Shown here piece by piece: positions 47,697-57,347 of a DNA stretch of 64,000 bases. The stretch is from Staphylococcus sp. NAM3COL9 (GTDB lineage: Bacteria > Bacillota > Bacilli > Staphylococcales > Staphylococcaceae), in contig NZ_LGPC01000014.1 in assembly GCF_001431205.1 (NCBI RefSeq), positions 321,674-385,673 of the forward strand. The letters run 5' to 3'. A program made the translations under genes and the position numbers. Positions within the stretch are counted from its first letter, which is position 1; every line of letters begins with the position of its first letter. The notes under the pieces are model-generated. The model searched no databases, was not told the origin of the DNA, and saw nothing but the letters and a program-made list of their open reading frames with translations.

Positions 47697-48995
47697 CTAA
47701 TTTAATTCGTTTAAAATACTGATAATCGCATTGCTTATATTTTCATCTTTAATTTCAGTAATAAACTCTTTAGGATAATATAATTTATAATCCTCTCTGT
47801 TTATACCAGTAATACTATGAATGATTAATGACTGACTACTAATTTCACGTATTTCACCATTACGGCGCAATAAATGAATAGGTTGTCTATCTGACCCTGG
47901 TCTATCATAATCGTATGGTAAATCCGAGAACGACTCACTTACAAAATAATAATTTGGATCTATACCTGCTTGTATAAACAAATCGGTTAATTCTGTAATT
48001 GTAATAATAGAACCGTCAAACGGCATATATTTAAATAAATCACGATTAATAAAACGACGCGATAAATCACTTAAGATTGCATCATCTTCTTTCACCCATG
48101 CTTTCAAATAATACAATACCACCGCTTCATCTAAATCCACGTATTGTTCAATTGTCATAGACTCTTCAAAGAACGGTATGAAATCTGTCGGATGCATTTT
48201 AAATGTATAGTTTTCCTCATATAACTGCTTTGCGCGTTTCAAACAATTATTTAATAGTACTTCACCACCTCGACTTACTGGGTGGAAATAAATTTGCCAA
48301 TACATTTGGTAACGACTCATAATAAAGTTTTCTACTGCGTGCATACCACTTTCTTTAATAAGCACTTCATCTTTAGACGGCCGCATTAATCTTAAGATAC
48401 GTTCCATATCAAACTCACCATAAGATACACCTGTAAAATACGCATCACGTTGTAAATAATCCATTCTATCTGCATCAATTTGTGATGAAATCATAGAAAT
48501 CACTAATTTATTCTCATGCGTTTTATTAATTACATCTGCAACTTGTTGCGGAAAATCATTTGAGACACGTTTCAATACTTCATTTACTTCAGTTGGTCCC
48601 GTAATAATCGCTTGTGTAAAAGCTTCATGATCCGTGTTAAATATTTTTTCGAAACTATGTGAAAATGGTCCATGCCCTAAATCATGTAACAATGCTGCAC
48701 ATAATGCTAAGGGTCTGTCATCATTATTCCACGCTTCTCGACCATCAAATGAATCATCAATCAATCTACGTACAATTTCATATACACCGAGCGAATGCCC
48801 AAATCTACTATGTTCTGCCGTATGGAATGATAAATATAATGTACCTAACTGTTTAATACGACGTAAGCGTTGAAATTCTTTGGTCTTGATTAAATCCCAA
48901 ACCACTTGATCTCTGACATGAATGTACCTATGAATCGGATCTTTAAAAACTTTTTCTTCAGGTAACTTTTGTGTAGCATAAGTTGTAAATATCAA
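47697..48995 (-). CDS. HD-domain phosphohydrolase, YwfO-like
   Basis: 432 residues from TTG 48995, chosen because AATAGGAGG lies 6 bases before; the ATG at 49013 lies upstream of that site. HD metal motif: His in HSRFGHSLGVYEI, then LLHDLGHGPFSHSFE (His-Asp pair), and Asp in QIDADRMDYLQRD. This is the SAMHD1/dGTPase-like branch; B. subtilis YwfO is reported to act on (d)NTPs. It probably hydrolyses nucleotides. Cytoplasmic. Confidence 0.87.
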   Translation of the reverse strand: MIFTTYATQKLPEEKVFKDPIHRYIHVRDQVVWDLIKTKEFQRLRRIKQLGTLYLSFHTAEHSRFGHSLGVYEIVRRLIDDSFDGREAWNNDDRPLALCAALLHDLGHGPFSHSFEKIFNTDHEAFTQAIITGPTEVNEVLKRVSNDFPQQVADVINKTHENKLVISMISSQIDADRMDYLQRDAYFTGVSYGEFDMERILRLMRPSKDEVLIKESGMHAVENFIMSRYQMYWQIYFHPVSRGGEVLLNNCLKRAKQLYEENYTFKMHPTDFIPFFEESMTIEQYVDLDEAVVLYYLKAWVKEDDAILSDLSRRFINRDLFKYMPFDGSIITITELTDLFIQAGIDPNYYFVSESFSDLPYDYDRPGSDRQPIHLLRRNGEIREISSQSLIIHSITGINREDYKLYYPKEFITEIKDENISNAIISILNELN

Positions 48996-49030
48996 TGTAG
49001 TCCTCCTATTCATACCCTATACTTTACAGA

Positions 49031-49510
49031 TCATTTTAATGGCTTACGTAACAATGCTAAGTCCATTGCTTCACCGTACATTACATGTGTGTATGAGCGT
49101 ACTTTTTCAAAACCTTTTTGTTGATAGAACGTCATAGCCTCATCATTTTTATTATCTACCTCTAGATAAACTTCATTATATTCATCTTTAAAATATCTAA
49201 TGCCTTCAGATAAGAGATTAGAGCCATAACCATGGTGTTGCCATGACGGGCTCACATAATGTGCAGACAAGAATAATTCAGAACCATAAATAAATATAGC
49301 GAAACCGATAATATTTTCATCTGCTTCGACTACTAAAAATAATTGATCTTCCAAACGTTTAAGCAAATGCTGTTCATTATATGAAGCAGCCAACAATTCA
49401 TTCACTGTCTTAGCTGCATAAATATTTAAATACGTATTATACCAAGCTTTTGTTGCTACATCTCTGATACTGACAACATCTTCTACAGTTGCTTTTCTTA
49501 CTTTATGCAT
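49031..49510 (-). CDS. GNAT-family N-acetyltransferase
   Basis: 159 residues. Motif A with the acetyl-CoA loop WQHHGYGSNLLSEG (Q/RxxGxG/A type), then VYLEVDNKNDEAMTFYQQKGF (motif B). The substrate is unknown. ATG 49510 follows TAGGGGGAG. Its stop lies 35 bases upstream of the HD gene start, so the two may share a transcript. Confidence 0.85.
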   Translation of the reverse strand: MHKVRKATVEDVVSIRDVATKAWYNTYLNIYAAKTVNELLAASYNEQHLLKRLEDQLFLVVEADENIIGFAIFIYGSELFLSAHYVSPSWQHHGYGSNLLSEGIRYFKDEYNEVYLEVDNKNDEAMTFYQQKGFEKVRSYTHVMYGEAMDLALLRKPLK

Positions 49511-49595
49511 GTTGCTCTCCCCCTATTTAGATAGGTAATAATAGCTACATTATAACATAATTTTAGTATTCAAAATACTTTATCTATCTAGATTA

Positions 49596-49637
49596 AAAAT
49601 AGTTTGAACAACATAAATCATTTGTCCAAACTATCTT
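49596..49637 (-). terminator. Terminator of the flavin reductase gene
   Basis: Stem atagtttgaaca with tgtccaaactat (one mismatch), minus-strand TTTTTAAT tail. Confidence 0.8.
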
Positions 49638-49645
49638 TTATATAT

Positions 49646-50188
49646 TTACTTTTCACCTAATGTTTGTTGCCATTCTTGTGCACGTTTTAATGCGTAAACG
49701 TCCTTTTCAATATCGCCTGGCTTTTCAGCAGTACCAATAATATAACCTGATAACGTTGCACCCACAAATTCTAAGCTATATTTCACTTGTGTGATACATG
49801 GTTTCCCTTTTACTTTCGGGAAATCCCCACCAACGATGATTAATCTAAAATCTTTTTTTGCCATTTCTTCTTTAAAATTTTTATAATTCGGATCCATTAA
49901 TGTTTCAGACCAATGATCGAAAAATGCTTTTACCGATGCCGATAAGCTATACCAATACACCGGTGAAGCAATAATAATCGTGTCACTTGCTAATACTTTA
50001 TCAATAATCTCTTTATAATCGTCATTATATGATTCTATTATCTTATTATCATGTCTTACATCCCTAACTGGATTTAATTGATATTGTGTTAAATCTATCC
50101 ATTTGTAGTCGTATCCTGCTATGGCCGCCTTAGTTAAATAAGCAGTATTTCCCTCTGGTCGACTGCCCCCGAATAAAACTGTGATCAT
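49646..50188 (-). CDS. NAD(P)H-dependent FMN reductase/flavodoxin-like oxidoreductase
   Basis: 180 residues. FMN phosphate loop GSRPEGNT (8-15) and the flavin-ring loop SPVYWYSLSASVKAFFDH. Family of small quinone or azo reductases that use NAD(P)H. The substrate is unknown. Single gene with a terminator on each side; 264 bases separate it from the aldo/keto reductase gene upstream. Confidence 0.85.
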   Translation of the reverse strand: MITVLFGGSRPEGNTAYLTKAAIAGYDYKWIDLTQYQLNPVRDVRHDNKIIESYNDDYKEIIDKVLASDTIIIASPVYWYSLSASVKAFFDHWSETLMDPNYKNFKEEMAKKDFRLIIVGGDFPKVKGKPCITQVKYSLEFVGATLSGYIIGTAEKPGDIEKDVYALKRAQEWQQTLGEK

Positions 50189-50412
50189 AATAATCTCCTT
50201 CTACTACTAAATTAATAATATATCTGTTGAACTTTATAATTATACATTTTCATTATTTAGGTAAACTTAATTCATAATCCTACACTAAATAATGTAATTA
50301 TTAAACAGATAAATGAAAATACATTAATAAATTAAATTATTTTCTCAAAAATAGTACTTTTCCAACATACTATTTATCTATATTTTTAGGATTTAAAGTT
50401 TATAAATATAAA

Positions 50413-50443
50413 AAGTAGATAAACGCTACGTGGTTCATCTACT
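50413..50443 (-). terminator. Terminator of the aldo/keto reductase gene
   Basis: Stem aagtagat (50413-50420) with atctact (50437-50443), minus-strand TTTTTATATT tail. Confidence 0.72.
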
Positions 50444-50452
50444 ATAATGTTA

Positions 50453-51388
50453 TTATTCTATTGGAAATAATTGTTCGATTTTTTTGATTTCCTCGTTTGT
50501 TAATTTAAAATCAAGGGTTATTAAATTATCTACAACTTGATTTGGTCGTTTGGCTCCTGGAATAATCACATCTAATGATGGTTTAGTAAGATAATATGCT
50601 AATACAACATGTACTACATCTACTCTATGGTTATCTGCAATTACTCTGAGTTGATCTATTTTTTCTAAGTTTTCTTGATATCTTTCACCTTGAAACTCTG
50701 GATTTTTAGCACGAAGATCATCGAACTTAGTGTTTTCTGTATATTTACCAGCTAAAAGACCAGATACTAATGGGAAATATGGAATAAATGTAATATCATT
50801 TTCTGAAGTATATTCAAAAATCTTCTCGTTTTTACGATTCAATAAATTATATTCCATTTGAACGACATCTACATAGCCATCCTTATTCGCTTCTTTCAAT
50901 TGTTCTAAACTAAAATTCGAAACGCCAATCGCTTTTATTTTACCTTCGTCTTTGAGTTCTTTTAAAGCTGCAACGGCTTCATTTTTAGGTGTTGATTCAT
51001 CTGGAAAATGAATATAATACAAATCAATATAGTCTAATTTTAGACGTTTTAAACTTTGTGATACTTGTTCTTTTAAGAATTGCGGATCATTAGAGATTTG
51101 TACATTTCCGTCTTCATCAAAATAATGTGCGCCTTTTGTAGCTATCGCAAATTCTTCTCTAGTGAATTCTTTCACCGTTTCTCCAACAAGCTCTTCTGAA
51201 CGTTCTGGTCCATAGATAAATGCTGTATCTAATAAATTAATATCGTTTCTAATTGCTGTACGTACAGTTTCCTTCCCTTGTTCTTCATCTAAATTATTGT
51301 AAAGGTTATGACCACCTACCGCATTTGTTCCTAAAGCAATGGGTGATACTTTAACATCTGATTTACCTAATTGTACTTTTTCCGCCAA
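50453..51388 (-). CDS. Aldo/keto reductase, IolS-like
   Basis: 311 residues, TIM barrel with the catalytic tetrad Asp54 (LLDTAF), Tyr59, Lys85 (ATKGAH) and His127 (YYIHFPD), and NADP loop [13 protein letters not shown] near the end. Closely resembles B. subtilis IolS (AKR11 group), including [12 protein letters not shown] near the start. An NADP-dependent aldehyde reductase. It stands alone, preceded by a 16-base perfect palindrome. It lies about 1 kb from the sugar operon, but separate terminators argue against joint transcription. Confidence 0.87.
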   Translation of the reverse strand: MAEKVQLGKSDVKVSPIALGTNAVGGHNLYNNLDEEQGKETVRTAIRNDINLLDTAFIYGPERSEELVGETVKEFTREEFAIATKGAHYFDEDGNVQISNDPQFLKEQVSQSLKRLKLDYIDLYYIHFPDESTPKNEAVAALKELKDEGKIKAIGVSNFSLEQLKEANKDGYVDVVQMEYNLLNRKNEKIFEYTSENDITFIPYFPLVSGLLAGKYTENTKFDDLRAKNPEFQGERYQENLEKIDQLRVIADNHRVDVVHVVLAYYLTKPSLDVIIPGAKRPNQVVDNLITLDFKLTNEEIKKIEQLFPIE

Positions 51389-51752
51389 ACTTCTTCAGCT
51401 CCTTATATAAAATATGAATTACGTATTTTAAAATACGATTTCTATATTTATTCTCATTAGCCTCGCAACAAAATTGTACATCTATACACACTTTAATAAA
51501 TCAAAGTCTAAAAATCGATGTACAAAACGATTAAAATTTAATGCTTCACTAACGTCATAATTTGTATTTACCCTTTTCAGATCATTTTATGAGTTGTTTT
51601 ATAAATAAATTGTATTTTCAAACCATTTCCTTACTTATATCAACAAACAATTCAAATATAATACTATCTTCATAAAATTTATCATGATAGTTCTAATTTA
51701 TTAAATAAATTGCTTGGGCCAGACTATCACTATTTTCCATAAAAAATACAAA
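51389..51752. other. Intergenic region with palindromes before the aldo/keto reductase
   Basis: CGTATTTTAAAATACG at 51422-51437 is a perfect 16-base palindrome 34 bases before the gene. A second inverted repeat, ttgtacatc (51474-51482) with gatgtacaa (51517-51525), lies just upstream. Both are candidate operator sites. No gene seen in the remaining AT-rich DNA. Confidence 0.55.
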
Positions 51753-51793
51753 AAACAGCAGTGCAACTTAAATTCATAAGTCTCACTGCCGTT
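51753..51793 (-). terminator. Terminator of the DUF1450 gene
   Basis: Arms aacagcagtg with cactgccgtt (one mismatch) and minus-strand TTTTTTGTATTTTTT tail. Confidence 0.8.
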
Positions 51794-51830
51794 GATTCGC
51801 TTTCAAATCTTCTCAATATAAACACTACTT

Positions 51831-52172
51831 TTATTTCACACTTTTTCGCTGTGCGAGTTTCTCTTTCAATTTTCTATCTTGTTCTTCTTTACGGCGTTTA
51901 CGTAGTTCATTACGCTGTCTCAAACGCTCTTCTTCTTCTGGATCTCTCGATTTTTGTAACTGTTTCATTACTTTTTCCATGAGTTCTTCTTCTGTTAGTG
52001 CAGCGAGCGGACGGTTATTAACAAAGGCAAATGTTTTTCGTCTACCAGGCCCGCAATAAGACTGACAACCAATCTCTATTTCAGCTTCATGGTCTAATTT
52101 CGTCAGCTTTTTTTCTAATGATTTACAATCTACACCCTGACAATCATCACAAATCAGAAACTTATTTTGCAA
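51831..52172 (-). CDS. DUF1450-like protein with four-Cys N-terminus
   Basis: 113 residues. Cysteines at CDDCQGVDC (8-16) and CQSYCGPG (about 36-43) fit the thioredoxin-like [2Fe-2S] ferredoxin/YuzB (DUF1450) group. The C-terminal 45 residues are an almost pure charged helix ([20 protein letters not shown]), an extension I would not expect in the short Bacillus YuzB. Start is TTG 52172 after AAAGGTGAGG. It may bind a metal or an iron-sulphur cluster; role unknown. Confidence 0.75.
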   Translation of the reverse strand: MQNKFLICDDCQGVDCKSLEKKLTKLDHEAEIEIGCQSYCGPGRRKTFAFVNNRPLAALTEEELMEKVMKQLQKSRDPEEEERLRQRNELRKRRKEEQDRKLKEKLAQRKSVK

Positions 52173-52365
52173 CTACACCCTCACCTTTCTAGTAATATAC
52201 AGACTCAAAAATCCAATACTTATTTAATATGTATATGTGCACGCATTTGCAGTTCATTTTGTATTTACAACTCTAATTATTTTACTCTATTTAGTGAAAA
52301 TTTCAAGTTTTTAATTATATGTTTGCCTATTATGACTTGATTTAAATTGTCTTATAAATAAAAAA

Positions 52366-52409
52366 AGTGAACTTAGTAGATGCTTTAATGTTCGCATACT
52401 AAGTTCACT
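52366..52409 (-). terminator. Terminator of the sugar-oxidation operon
   Basis: Perfect 13-bp stem agtgaacttagta (52366-52378) with tactaagttcact (52397-52409), minus-strand TTTTTTTATTT tail. Confidence 0.9.
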
Positions 52410-52419
52410 TCATCGACTT

Positions 52420-53388
52420 TTAAGTCCACCATAAATCTGGTGCAGGGTTTGCTATATTAATTGATTTCAAGTTATTTACTGCTTTAGTAAAACCTTCTTC
52501 AATCGACATGATTGGATCTTCATGTTCGATACTAATGACATAGTCATAGCCATTGATTCTTAATGTACTAATCATTTCGCCCCATACTTGAGGGTTATGA
52601 CCGTAGCCTACAGTTCTAAATGTCCAGGCACGTGTTTGTACATTATCATAAGGTTGCATATCCGTCAGACCATACATATTCACATTTTCTTGATCAATGT
52701 ATGTATCTTTAGCGTGAAAATGGTGAATTGCATTTTCACGACCTAAAATTTTAATTGCTGCAACTGGATCGATACCTTGCCACCACAAGTGACTAGGGTC
52801 TAAATTAGCACCAATCGCATCATTTGTTGCTGCTCTTAATTTCAATAAAGTATAAGGTGTATGTACTAAAAATCCTGCATGTAGTTCAATCGCAATTTTG
52901 ATACCTTGTTCTTTTGCGTAATATGCTGCTTTTTTCCAATATGGAATCAGTTTTTCTTCCCATTGCCATTCTAATATTTCAGAATAGGCTGTTGGCCATG
53001 GCGTTACCGGCCAATTGGGATATTTTGCTGTTTCATCCGAGCCAGCTACACCTGAAAAAGTATTAACTACTGGTACATTTAATAATGCCGCTAATTTTAT
53101 TGTTTTAAACAAAGTATCATGCGCATCTTGTGCATTATCTTGATTTGGTGAAATGGGATTATTGTGACAGCTGAAAGCACTAATGCCTAAACCACGTTGC
53201 TGAATTTTTTCTAGATATTCAGCTCTTTTACTTTCATCTTCTAATAATTCATCTAAAGGGCAAAATTGATTACCTGGATTACCTCCAGTACCTAATTCAA
53301 TCATGTCAACGCCCGCATCGGCTACATAATCCAACATTTCTTCAAAATTTTTATCTTGAAATAATACTGAGAACACACCAATTTTCAT
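52420..53388 (-). CDS. Xylose-isomerase-like TIM barrel (sugar isomerase/epimerase)
   Basis: 322 residues. Probable metal ligands are Glu168 (AIELH), Asp197 and His200 (LDPSHLW), His225 (HFHAKD) and Glu288 (SIEHED), the AP-endonuclease-2/sugar isomerase pattern. Relatives act on sugars or keto-sugars by epimerisation, isomerisation or beta-elimination; E. coli YcjR, which works with Gfo/Idh enzymes on 3-keto-glycosides, belongs to the same superfamily. Last gene of the operon, 30 bases after the second dehydrogenase gene. The exact reaction cannot be read from sequence. Confidence 0.85.
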   Translation of the reverse strand: MKIGVFSVLFQDKNFEEMLDYVADAGVDMIELGTGGNPGNQFCPLDELLEDESKRAEYLEKIQQRGLGISAFSCHNNPISPNQDNAQDAHDTLFKTIKLAALLNVPVVNTFSGVAGSDETAKYPNWPVTPWPTAYSEILEWQWEEKLIPYWKKAAYYAKEQGIKIAIELHAGFLVHTPYTLLKLRAATNDAIGANLDPSHLWWQGIDPVAAIKILGRENAIHHFHAKDTYIDQENVNMYGLTDMQPYDNVQTRAWTFRTVGYGHNPQVWGEMISTLRINGYDYVISIEHEDPIMSIEEGFTKAVNNLKSINIANPAPDLWWT

Positions 53389-53418
53389 AAATTAAACCCT
53401 CCTCAAAATTTTAAAACG

Positions 53419-54465
53419 TTACAATCGAATACTATGTCCTTCTGTACTGCTCTGATATATTGCATCCATTAACACATTAATTTTTTGTGCTTGTTCAGGT
53501 TGTACCACTAACACTTCATGCCCTAGACAACTGTTGACAAAATTAAGCGCTTGTCTCTGAGCAGCAATTTCCTCATCATGTTCTGCATCAGCTTGCTCTG
53601 TAAAAAATGTGCCAAACCGTGGTTGATAAATTTCAAAAGGATACAAACTTAAACCACCGTCCACACCTGAAATACTCATGTGTTTTGTATCTTCTTTAAT
53701 ATTTGCTGACCAGGAACATTCAAATTGCAACGTTGAATGATCTTCAAAAGTAATAAAGCTCGAGACATGATCATCTACATCAAACGTTTCATGATCAAAT
53801 TCTCCCCAGTCATTTATTTGATTCGGTGTTTTACTTAGTCTGTTATATGTTTTGCCAATCACTTCAACGGGTTCAACATCTTTTAATAACCACAATGACA
53901 AATCTAGCAAGTGGCATCCGTAATCAATCAGGCTGCCACCACCTTGCAATGTTTTGTTTGTAAACACACCCCAACCTGGTACTTTTCTTCTACGTAAAGC
54001 TTGTACACGTGTGACAAGCACATCACCAACAACGCCATCATCCACGGCATTTTTTGCAGTAATTGCAGCATCCGTAAATCGATAGTGATAGCCTATAGCC
54101 AATAATTTGCCAGCATGCTTAGCAGCTTTAACCATCTGTTCACATTCTAATTGATTCATCGCCATTGGTTTTTCACAAAATACATGCACACCTGCTTCTA
54201 AAGCAGCAATGGTGATTTCTGCATGAAATTTATTTGGGGTGCAAATAGCTACAGCATCAACCTTTTCAAACATAGCTTCATAATTTTTAAACACTGTATC
54301 AATTGCGAACCTATCCGCTACTGTTTCTGCTAATGTTTGATTAACATCTTGCAGTGCCACAATTTCAGCAAGATGGCTTAAATTTTGAAATGCTGGAATA
54401 TGTCTGCCTTGCGCAATACCACCACAACCAATAATGCCGATTTTCAATTTTTCCATATACTCCAT
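53419..54465 (-). CDS. Gfo/Idh/MocA-family dehydrogenase (second copy)
   Basis: 348 residues from ATG 54465 (MEYMEKLKIG), with GGGAG 10 bases upstream; the TTG at 54474 is too near that site, and ATG 54456 is possible. Rossmann start GIIGCGGIAQGRH, catalytic-lysine motif CEKPMA, and the region LIDYGCHLLDLSLW, where the family's active-site His lies. NAD(P)-dependent oxidoreductase, probably acting on a ring hydroxyl of a sugar. It shares RRRKVPGWGVF with the paralogue at 55220-56302 (RRRAVPTWGVF), so the two probably arose by duplication. Confidence 0.87.
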   Translation of the reverse strand: MEYMEKLKIGIIGCGGIAQGRHIPAFQNLSHLAEIVALQDVNQTLAETVADRFAIDTVFKNYEAMFEKVDAVAICTPNKFHAEITIAALEAGVHVFCEKPMAMNQLECEQMVKAAKHAGKLLAIGYHYRFTDAAITAKNAVDDGVVGDVLVTRVQALRRRKVPGWGVFTNKTLQGGGSLIDYGCHLLDLSLWLLKDVEPVEVIGKTYNRLSKTPNQINDWGEFDHETFDVDDHVSSFITFEDHSTLQFECSWSANIKEDTKHMSISGVDGGLSLYPFEIYQPRFGTFFTEQADAEHDEEIAAQRQALNFVNSCLGHEVLVVQPEQAQKINVLMDAIYQSSTEGHSIRL

Positions 54466-54484
54466 AGTAATCAAACTCCCAACC

Positions 54485-55201
54485 TTATTTTTCGTTTATT
54501 TCCTCTAACGGTTGAGCATTGCCATACTGATGTTTCGGTGTATTGGTATTGCATGCCCATCTCACAGCATTTTTGATAACTTGTTGGATGTTGGTATTAT
54601 AATATGTCGGGTAACTTTCATGACCTGGTCTGAAATAAAATATTTTGCCATTACCTCTTTTAAAAGTCGCTCCGCTTCTAAAGACCTCTCCGCCTTCAAA
54701 CCAACTAATAAATACTGTTTCATCAGGTGCAGGAATATCAAAATGTTCTCCATACATTTCTTCTTTTTCTAATTCAAAATATGAATCTAAGCCTTCAGTA
54801 ATAGGATGTGAAGGATCAACTACCCATAATCTTTCTTTTTCATCTGCTTCTCTCCACTTAAGATCACACGTGGTACCCATTAAGTTTTTGAAAATTTTCG
54901 AGAAATGTCCAGAATGTAGCACAACAAGCCCCATGCCATCCAACACACGTTGTTTCACTTTTTCTACAATGACATCATCGACTTCATCATGTGCTTTATG
55001 CCCCCACCAAACTAATACATCTGTGTTTGTTAATACATCTTCTGTCAGACCATGTTCAGGTTCGTCTAGTGTTGCCGTCTTAACTTGGTGTTCACTCTCT
55101 AGAAAAGAAGCCAGTGCTTTATGAATACCTTCTGGGTAAACTTTTTTTACTTCAGCGCTTTCTTGTTCATGACGAAATTCATTCCAAATTGTAATATTCA
55201 A
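54485..55201 (-). CDS. ThuA-domain protein
   Basis: 238 residues of the ThuA-like group (glutamine-amidotransferase-like fold). Visible marks are [13 protein letters not shown], the glycine/His segment [11 protein letters not shown] where the fold's catalytic Cys is absent, and the C-terminal [15 protein letters not shown]. In rhizobia ThuA and the Gfo/Idh protein ThuB act in trehalose use through 3-keto-trehalose. Here it lies between two Gfo/Idh genes (10-20 bases on either side). The reaction is not established for this protein. Confidence 0.85.
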   Translation of the reverse strand: MNITIWNEFRHEQESAEVKKVYPEGIHKALASFLESEHQVKTATLDEPEHGLTEDVLTNTDVLVWWGHKAHDEVDDVIVEKVKQRVLDGMGLVVLHSGHFSKIFKNLMGTTCDLKWREADEKERLWVVDPSHPITEGLDSYFELEKEEMYGEHFDIPAPDETVFISWFEGGEVFRSGATFKRGNGKIFYFRPGHESYPTYYNTNIQQVIKNAVRWACNTNTPKHQYGNAQPLEEINEK

Positions 55202-55219
55202 TAGTAAGATCCCCTTTGA

Positions 55220-56302
55220 TTAATGATTATTTAGATATACCGCTTTTCCTGTTTTTGCAGATTCATAAATCGCTTCTAATATTTGAGTCACTATAAATGC
55301 TTCTTTAGGTTTTACGACTGGTTCAGTATCATGAATAATATTATCTATCCAAGCACGCGCTTCTGCTTCAGCTTCATCGATTTTTTCACTTTCATAAAAA
55401 TCAACGCCTGCATTATCTACTTCAATTTGAGATGTATATAAAGTACTAAATGCTTCACCATGAATACGCAAACCATCTTTCATATCTGCGCCACCGTGAG
55501 TTCCTGACAATGCACATTTCGCTTCGTCTACATCTAAAGAATTGAGTGCCCAACTTGATTCTAAGATGATCGTTGCGCCATTACGCATCTTAATAAAGCC
55601 AAATGCTGAGTCTTCAACAGTAAATTTATCTGGATCCCATGACCCCCAAGCATTTGCTGCATTTTCTTGTTTACCTAATTTATGAAAAGTAGATCCCATA
55701 ACAGACTCTGGCTCATAATTATCCATCATCCATAAGGTTAAATCCAAGGCATGTGTACCAATATCAATTAATGGTCCGCCTCCTTGTTTCTCTTCATCTA
55801 GGAACACACCCCATGTAGGAACTGCACGACGTCGAATTGCTTGAGCTTTACTATAATAAATATCTCCTAAGTCTCCACGTTGTGTCACTTTTCGAAGATG
55901 TTGACTGTCAGCTCTAAATCTATTTTGATAACCAATCGTTAATTTTTTATTATTTCGCTTTGCAGCATCAATCATTTCGCGCGCTTCGTCTGAAGTTTTA
56001 GCCATTGGCTTCTCGCACATCACATGTTTACCAGCATTTAATGCTGTAACTGTAATATCCTTATGTGTATTATTAGGCGTACACACGTGTATTACTTCTA
56101 TAGTTTCATCTTCGAGTAATTGTTTGTAATCTTCATATATTGCCGCATTGTCTATACCATAAGTTGCTGCTGCAGATTCAGCTTTCGCTACGTCTATATC
56201 GCAAAAAGCGACCATAGTTGCTTCTGGGATTTTTTCTAAACTTGGTAAGTGCTTACCATTAGCTATACCACCGCATCCAATTATTCCAATTTTCACATTC
56301 AT
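55220..56302 (-). CDS. Gfo/Idh/MocA-family dehydrogenase (first gene of operon)
   Basis: 360 residues. NAD-binding GIIGCGGIANGKH, CEKPMA with Lys98, and LIDIGTHALDLTLW. Related enzymes (ThuB, YcjS) oxidise the C3 hydroxyl of glucosides. Promoter region carries a perfect cre site at 56341-56355. ATG 56302 lies after AAGGGATG. First of four minus-strand genes with short gaps (18, 19 and 30 bases): this gene, thuA-like, the second dehydrogenase, the TIM barrel. Confidence 0.88.
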   Translation of the reverse strand: MNVKIGIIGCGGIANGKHLPSLEKIPEATMVAFCDIDVAKAESAAATYGIDNAAIYEDYKQLLEDETIEVIHVCTPNNTHKDITVTALNAGKHVMCEKPMAKTSDEAREMIDAAKRNNKKLTIGYQNRFRADSQHLRKVTQRGDLGDIYYSKAQAIRRRAVPTWGVFLDEEKQGGGPLIDIGTHALDLTLWMMDNYEPESVMGSTFHKLGKQENAANAWGSWDPDKFTVEDSAFGFIKMRNGATIILESSWALNSLDVDEAKCALSGTHGGADMKDGLRIHGEAFSTLYTSQIEVDNAGVDFYESEKIDEAEAEARAWIDNIIHDTEPVVKPKEAFIVTQILEAIYESAKTGKAVYLNNH

Positions 56303-56340
56303 AGACTCATCCCTTTATATTAAATTTATCCACCTTTTAA

Positions 56341-56355
56341 AGTAAACGCTTACAA
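56341..56355 (-). promoter_or_regulatory. cre site of the sugar-oxidation operon
   Basis: On the minus strand TTGTAAGCGTTTACT matches the cre consensus at every fixed position. It lies 39 bases before the first dehydrogenase gene and in the divergent region shared with the RpiR regulator. Confidence 0.75.
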
Positions 56356-56530
56356 AAACTCGTATTAAATTTAAACTTTATTACATTTAAAAGCTTAATA
56401 CTTAATTCCATATTAAAATACAATGTTAAAAACACCAATAAATTTGACGTATTTAGATTTTATATATTAACATTAGAATATATTTTCAAATTCCGGAAAA
56501 TTTTCCAATGAATAGGTGGAATCCACACAT

Positions 56531-57280
56531 ATGGTACTTGATCATCTTATAAATAAATACTTTGAACAGTTAACTGAAAATGATTTACATATCATCAATA
56601 TCATACGTCAAAACATGGATGACATGTCAGCTATGAAAATACATGATTTAAGTAAACTGACGCATACTTCCATCTCAACGATTCATAGACTCGTTAAAAA
56701 GATGGGCTTTGAAGGTTATAGCAACTTTAAGTTTTACTTAAAAATGGAAAACAATGCGCAACCACCACATTTAGCAAACACTGATCCGATTGTCGAAGAT
56801 GTGCAAAGAACTGTAGAACACCTTGAAATGTTCGACTATAACCTTTTAAACCACTTATTAGAAGCTGCACCTTTCGTCTATATATTCGGCACAGGTATGG
56901 CTCAGCAAAATGTGGCACGGGAAGCTCAACGTCATATGCTTTCTATCTCTAAACGTTCTATTGTAGTTAATGATGAAAATGAATTGCGCTTAGCCATAGA
57001 TCAAATGTCACCAGAAGATTTACTTTTCATCATTTCTTTATCTGGTGAAACTAGAAATTTAAAAGAACCTATCCAACTCATTAAATCACGTGAATTGCAT
57101 TACGTCTCCATCACGACATTGCATGACAACTATATTGCAAAAAATGCCGCCTTCAATATTTATGTCAACAGCGCGCCAATGCATTTTTTTAATAACACGG
57201 AATATTATAGTTTCACTCCATATTATGTCGTTTTTGATTTTATCGCTAGAACATATCACAACTACAAAATTTCAAAATAA
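56531..57280 (+). CDS. RpiR-family transcriptional regulator
   Basis: 249 residues from ATG 56531 (AGGTGG 11 bases upstream; GTG 56516 is in frame but within that site). N-terminal helix-turn-helix (about 25-60, LSKLTHTSISTIHRLVKKMG) and C-terminal SIS sugar-phosphate-binding domain (about 105-225) with GTGMAQQNVAREAQ and ISLSGETRNLKEP. It senses a phosphosugar, which fits a PTS-imported substrate. Divergent from the dehydrogenase operon and convergent to the PTS gene, so it probably controls both. Confidence 0.88.
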   Translation: MVLDHLINKYFEQLTENDLHIINIIRQNMDDMSAMKIHDLSKLTHTSISTIHRLVKKMGFEGYSNFKFYLKMENNAQPPHLANTDPIVEDVQRTVEHLEMFDYNLLNHLLEAAPFVYIFGTGMAQQNVAREAQRHMLSISKRSIVVNDENELRLAIDQMSPEDLLFIISLSGETRNLKEPIQLIKSRELHYVSITTLHDNYIAKNAAFNIYVNSAPMHFFNNTEYYSFTPYYVVFDFIARTYHNYKISK

Positions 57281-57291
57281 TGATACAAATT

Positions 57292-57333
57292 ATATGATGT
57301 AAAACAACGATACTGGTTGGTTTTACATCATAT
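57292..57333. terminator. Bidirectional terminator between rpiR-type and PTS genes
   Basis: Stem atatgatgtaaaac with gttttacatcatat, A- and T-rich on both sides; the genes converge here. Confidence 0.85.
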
Positions 57334-57347
57334 TTAATTTTACATTC

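Noticed and set aside
54645-55124. 159-codon plus-strand open frame
   Set aside because: Antisense to the ThuA-domain gene; serine- and proline-rich shadow with no start signal.
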